Positions 60,340 through 64,000 of a DNA stretch of 64,000 nucleotides are shown here, one piece after another. The notes under the pieces are model-generated. The model saw nothing but the letters and a program-made list of their open reading frames with translations, did not search any database and had not been told where the DNA came from. The stretch comes from Zeugodacus cucurbitae (lineage: Eukaryota > Arthropoda > Insecta > Diptera > Tephritidae). The stretch spans positions 56,453,001-56,517,000 of the forward strand of contig NC_071669.1 of assembly GCF_028554725.1 (NCBI RefSeq). Reading direction: 5' to 3'. The position numbers and the translations under genes are program-made. Each line of letters begins with the position of its first letter. The stretch's first letter is position 1.

Positions 60340-60760
60340 AAAAATAGACATCGGAAGAAAGCAAAACTGGTTTGCCAGCAGACAAGGCAGCACAACGTAC
60401 ACAAGCATGAAATGAATTGTACGCACAAGTAGGTAAATTCATGCAGTGGTTTTCGACTGGGAGGTTGGCATCTTCTGTAATCACGCTTCTGTGAGGTCGG
60501 ATTGTGGGATGGCCTGAGGCCGGGAGTCCTGTGTGGTGGACCAGTTCATGTTGACGGAACGTCCGCACTAAGCTTGCCATCAATATGGGTGTCAAGGAGG
60601 AGTCCTCGACATTCAGGTTGGCTAAGGAGGGATGAACCGGGCCAGGGGTGAAAACCAGCAGCCAAGAGTTCCCGTGGTAGGCAGTAGTGGGATAGCGTAC
60701 CGGAGTGAAATGCCACTACCAGCCTGGTCAATATGGTCAGACCGCAATCTTTTTTGGTAA
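60340..60760. repeat. GC-richer island, probable transposable-element fragment
   Basis: About 420 bp with clearly higher G+C than the AT-rich flanks and abrupt edges, bounded by T-rich sequence at 60746. Two overlapping short minus-strand ORFs (60338-60595, 60546-60773) exist, but no reverse transcriptase or transposase motif was recognised. The composition break suggests an inserted repeat, perhaps a non-LTR fragment. Confidence 0.4.
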
Positions 60761-61049
60761 AATTTTTTTTCATATCATTTAATTTTTATATTCAATATGT
60801 TTTTTTTTTTAATTTTGTTTTTCTTTTAAATTCAAATAAGTTGGAGAAAATTGTTTATTTAATCGAATTGTAAATAAATAAATTAAAATTAAATTATTAA
60901 TCCGGATTTTTTCCTGGAACTTATTTACTATTTTTAATTTGAAAAAATATATATTATATATAAAATTAATATTTTTTTACTTTATAAATTTTATAAATAA
61001 ATAATCTAATTTTTTTTTACTAGAATATAGTTTTTATAAAAAAAAGATA

Positions 61050-61210
61050 TATACAAATAAACTTCCCTAACTCGAATCCCGATAATCCACAAAAAATCGA
61101 GTTAAAGAGACTTAGAGTTATGGAATGTTATTTGTACGAAATTTAACTTCTATAGTCAATTCCAGAGCTCGAGTAATGGAGAACTTCGAGTTATTGAAGT
61201 TCAACTGTAT
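61050..61210 (+). mobile_element. pogo-type MITE (family copy 5)
   Basis: Left end decayed (atacaaataaacttccctaa); right end intact (gagttattgaagttcaactg, then tat). The interior shows the family words aaagagactta, gttatttgtacgaaattta, agtcaattccagagctcg. Confidence 0.8.
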
Positions 61211-61439
61211 ATCCATATCCAACTATATATCCATCCAGCTAGACCCAGGTCAGGACCGATTTGATTCACATTTAACGTAAAATCAGTTTGGAATCGAAAA
61301 AATAACAGAATCGCATGCGTAAATATAGTATAAACTCAATCTGAAGTTTGGAAATCAGTAGGATACGACAAAATAAGTAAAAATCGGAATTTTGGCAGAC
61401 ATTTTTCCGAAAAAATGAAAATTTCGGTCATTGACATTT

Positions 61440-61746
61440 TTTTTTTAAATAGTTGTGATTGAAAAAAATCCTTCGTTCAAGCACGAGTAAACTGTATCTC
61501 GAACACCTGTGCAAAATTTCATCAAGATCGGTTGAGTAGTTTACGAGAACATTTAACAACCGACTTTGAAAAGACGGTTCCAAGAACAACTCGTTTAAAG
61601 TTTTGAGTAACAAACACCTGACTTGGAGCGCACACCTTCCAAAGGCTGTATCTCTGAAACTATTATTCGGATCGACTTGAAAATATAAGCAAAAACAAAA
61701 CAAAAATCGATTTTTTGAACTCGCGAAACCCATGTAACCCCTTAAG
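61440..61746. repeat. dispersed repeat with a 'gggtttc...ggggttaag' type end
   Basis: It ends gcgaaacccatgtaacccct at 61723-61742 (then taagc). The reverse complement of this end (cttaaggggttacatgggtttc) resembles 63781-63801 (tcttaaggggttaggtgggtttc). The interior shares blocks with 60-250. It appears to be a dispersed family with a conserved terminus. Confidence 0.5.
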
Positions 61747-61830
61747 CAAGAAGAAGTACTGTGCCGATATTCTCAATTTATTTTTCTAGATAATATGCGC
61801 ACATAATTTTATCAAAAACCGTACTAATTT

Positions 61831-62317
61831 ATGACATTTTCTATATAAATCCTGCTATAGGCACTGAGGTCCCACGTTCGAAAGCTGCTTACCTTGAAAA
61901 ATTATAGTACACCTTGAGGGGGAACATTTTGTAAAGCATTTGATTAAAAACAGTTGAGTATTCGATTCTAGTTCAGGTTTTGTAACATGATTTGAGGCTT
62001 ACAAGGGTGGGTAGATAGATATTCGGAATTCAATTTGTCTCAGGTGTGATGGCTCTTTTTAGCGTTTATTTACTATATTTTATCTACTACTGGATGATAT
62101 TTTCTATATAAATCCTCCTATAGGGATCTCAATTCGGTATTTGCGGACCTTGAAAAGTTATAGTAGGACCTTGAGGTGGAACATAGAGTACAACATATGG
62201 TTCAAGTCGGTTTAGTATTTGATTCTAGTTCAGGTTTTGTAGCATGATTTGAGGCTTACACGGACGAACAGATAGACATTTATCTCAGGTGTGATTGCTC
62301 TTTTTAGCGTTTATTTG
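61831..62317. repeat. two diverged tandem copies, period about 263 bp
   Basis: Copy 1 (61831-62073) and copy 2 (62094-62317) share, in order, ttttctatataaatcct, accttgaaaa, ttctagttcaggttttgta, catgatttgaggcttaca, and ctcaggtgtgatggctcttt/ctcaggtgtgattgctcttt followed by ttagcgtttattt. The copies differ by scattered substitutions and small indels. Confidence 0.8.
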
Positions 62318-62362
62318 AAATTATTTTGATTTAACAACGCATTTATAATTTATTTTAAATGA

Positions 62363-63697
62363 TTAACTTTCCTGAAGGTTACGCAATAACAAAAAGTAGG
62401 AACCACTCATACGGAATAACTGAAAAAATAAACAAAATAGTTTCGGTTAGTGAATAACCGATATATTATATATTATTTGGAAATGTATTATTAGCTCACT
62501 GCAATCAAGGTGGCCAAATTCATTAGAGTAAACCAGGATACCTCCAAGTAAAAATAACGGTGCGTCCGCATAATCATCATACGTAGAAGTTGTTTGAATT
62601 TCTCGCATTCCTCATACCAATTACAATTGTAGAAAGCCATTGGAATTTCTTCGCTCTTTTTGAATAAAAAAAATATATATATTTTTGAAATAAAAATATT
62701 TTCATTAATCATTAATTACCACACTAGTTAGCGCCTGTCCATTATAACAGTAGATAATAATTTGAGTACCGCCTGCTGAAATGTACATGATCATACGAAT
62801 GAAGATGATAATGCTGGACTCCTAAAAAGTTTTCGAGAAAAGTATTAAAAATTGTTTTCAAAAATGTCCACACAATTACTTACTAAACCGAAACTCATTT
62901 CGAATAGCACAAAACCGAATACAATCAAGCTGAGTACGAATTGTGACAGGCTGATGTGTTTGAAACTTGTTTGGATTTGCTGGACATACCTGTGTGCCGA
63001 GAATTAATTATAATTTTTTATTTTTAAATATTTTTTATAATGAATATATAACGGTATTACGTATATATTCGCTGATATGTGATGATCGTATAACGCAGAT
63101 ACTCAACACGTCTCTCTATGGGTATCAGTGGTGAGGTGGAACGCAGCACCAACAAATTGTGGACTCTCACCAATCCCACTGCATGTTGGCATAGAACTAT
63201 AAAGACACCATCGAAACTCACAGCACCTGTGGGTGTTTGGGATTAAATTTTTAATCATATACAGTTGAACTTCCCTAACTCGAATCACCATAAAAAATAA
63301 AAAAAACTTCGACTTAGAGAGACTTCCAGTTGTGGAATGTAATTTGTATAAAATTTGACTTCTATTGCCAATTCAAGAGTTCGGGTTATGGAGAACTTCG
63401 AGTTATAGTAGTTCGAATTATAGAAGTTCAACTCTATATTATACATTGTCTATATATATTTTAAATTAAGTTATACTCACACATGCCGGCTATGTAGACA
63501 GCACTGCTACTCATAAACATTTGTATTGGATAATAGGGGAAGGTCATGCCTTTATCTTCCCAAAATGGATACAGTTCCGGAAAAGCTGAAATTAAGCAGG
63601 TATTAAATATAAATTGTGTAAAAATAAATAATAAGACGAGTTTATGGAAGTAAGGTCGTAGATTTTTCAGAACCATGACATCAACTGTCTGTCTGGA
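62363..63697 (-). CDS. insect odorant receptor, 3' part (5' end outside window)
   Basis: Six exons (minus): 63697-63481 (5' edge tentative), 63226-63061, 62989-62884, 62821-62720, 62655-62500, 62419-62363; about 266 residues, all junctions in phase. Seen: hydrophobic segments (KLVLLFIFTQFIFNTCLISA, VSFDGVFIVLCQHAVGLVRV), a loop RRVEYLRYTIITYQRIYTY, LSQFVLSLIVFGFVLFEM, and the diagnostic odorant-receptor end: GGTQIIIYCYNGQALTSV, SEEIPMAFYNCNWYE, then RYFYLEVSWFTLMNLATLIA joined by the last intron to LFRMSGSYFLLLRN. Family knowledge: these are 7-transmembrane ligand-gated cation channel subunits with inverted topology. They pair with Orco in dendrites of olfactory neurons. The 63227-63480 intron is mostly MITE. 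Nothing in the visible part is broken. The N-terminal transmembrane helices and start codon lie beyond 64000, or the 5' portion is missing. Confidence 0.85.
63259..63437 (+). mobile_element. pogo-type MITE (family copy 6) in an odorant-receptor intron
   Basis: Left end tatacagttgaacttcccta; right end ttatagaagttcaactctat. The interior matches copies 4 and 5 closely (cttagagagacttccagtt, taatttgtataaaatttgac, gccaattcaagagttcgg). It fills about 180 of the 254 bp of the intron. Confidence 0.88.
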
Positions 63698-63780
63698 CTA
63701 AGCAATAGGCTGTATGATCACAAATATTTGTGGAATACTGAGCTTTATTTCCACACTAAGATTTTCAAAACGAAACGATG

Positions 63781-64000
63781 TCTTAAGGGGTTAGGTGGGT
63801 TTCAAAATTGAAAATATTTTTTTGTTATTGAATAGTGCAATATCCGAGCAATCCGAGCAATATTCTAAGATATATACCCTTTGGTAGTTCCGCCCATCAG
63901 GCCACGTCAGTGTCCAAGTCGGTGGACACGATAACTTAAAAAGTTATGAAGCGATTTTGTTCAAATTTTTCACACATCTTTGGAATAACATTATCTAGTT
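63781..64000. repeat. dispersed repeat running off the window edge
   Basis: It starts tcttaaggggttaggtgggtttc, which resembles in reverse complement the end at 61723-61746, and continues with aaaagttatgaagcgatttt and tgttcaaatttttcacacat. It is probably the same family in the opposite orientation. It sits upstream of the visible odorant-receptor exons. Confidence 0.45.

Noticed and set aside
1..64000. CRISPR arrays, operons, riboswitches or a bacterial-type defence system
   Set aside because: All recognised genes are intron-bearing insect genes. The repeats found are microsatellites, tandem duplications or transposons, with no spacer-repeat periodicity.

Overview
This is a nuclear genomic window from a higher dipteran. 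A tephritid-like (true fruit fly) genome is my inference. It rests on fly-style gene models with many introns of 50-160 bp, clear insect versions of conserved eukaryotic genes, an insect-type odorant receptor, abundant (TATG)n and (CA)n microsatellites, and dispersed Tc1/mariner/pogo-type short transposons. Nothing bacterial or viral was recognised.

Layout. (1) 1505-9915, minus strand: a complete 16-exon bridge-like lipid transfer protein, the orthologue of Drosophila hobbit (human BLTP2/KIAA0100). (2) 10354-10563, minus: a small basic, possibly mitochondrial, 69-residue ORF. (3) 11123-14108, plus: Cdc27 (APC3), a TPR subunit of the anaphase-promoting complex. (4) 15642-16755, minus: an unrecognised two-exon basic, Asn/Gln-rich protein, divergent from (5) 17117-18355, plus: an RRM protein of the Neosin/NCOA5 family. 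Its 3' end converges on (6) 18440-19207, minus: mitochondrial ribosomal protein mL50. A 12-bp palindrome can serve as poly(A) signal for both strands. (7) 24634-50627, plus: MED13 (skuld in Drosophila), a Mediator kinase-module subunit. It has 12 constitutive coding exons, a 663-nt symmetric optional exon, and an 11.5-kb second intron loaded with simple repeats and transposon relics. (8) 57950-59889, plus: LAS1/LAS1L, the HEPN endoribonuclease of pre-rRNA ITS2 processing, with a perfect DRE (TATCGATA) upstream. (9) 62363 to about 63697, minus: the 3' six exons of an odorant receptor whose 5' end lies beyond the window.

The genes do not form a pathway. Cdc27, MED13, LAS1, mL50 and hobbit are housekeeping or developmental genes in compact clusters separated by AT-rich gaps. 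The most distinctive non-genic content is: a pogo-like MITE family (six copies, TA-CAG...CTG-TA ends, about 170 bp); a 592-bp pogo-type element with matching 23-bp ends; a 211-bp mariner-type MITE inside an A-rich island; a decayed Tc3-like transposase; an exact 82-bp tandem duplication beside a 30-bp repeat; and a diverged 263-bp tandem duplication behind the receptor gene.

Exon boundaries were read by eye from GT/AG sites and reading-frame phase. No alignments or transcripts were available, so gene names rest on recognised family motifs and recalled orthologues.
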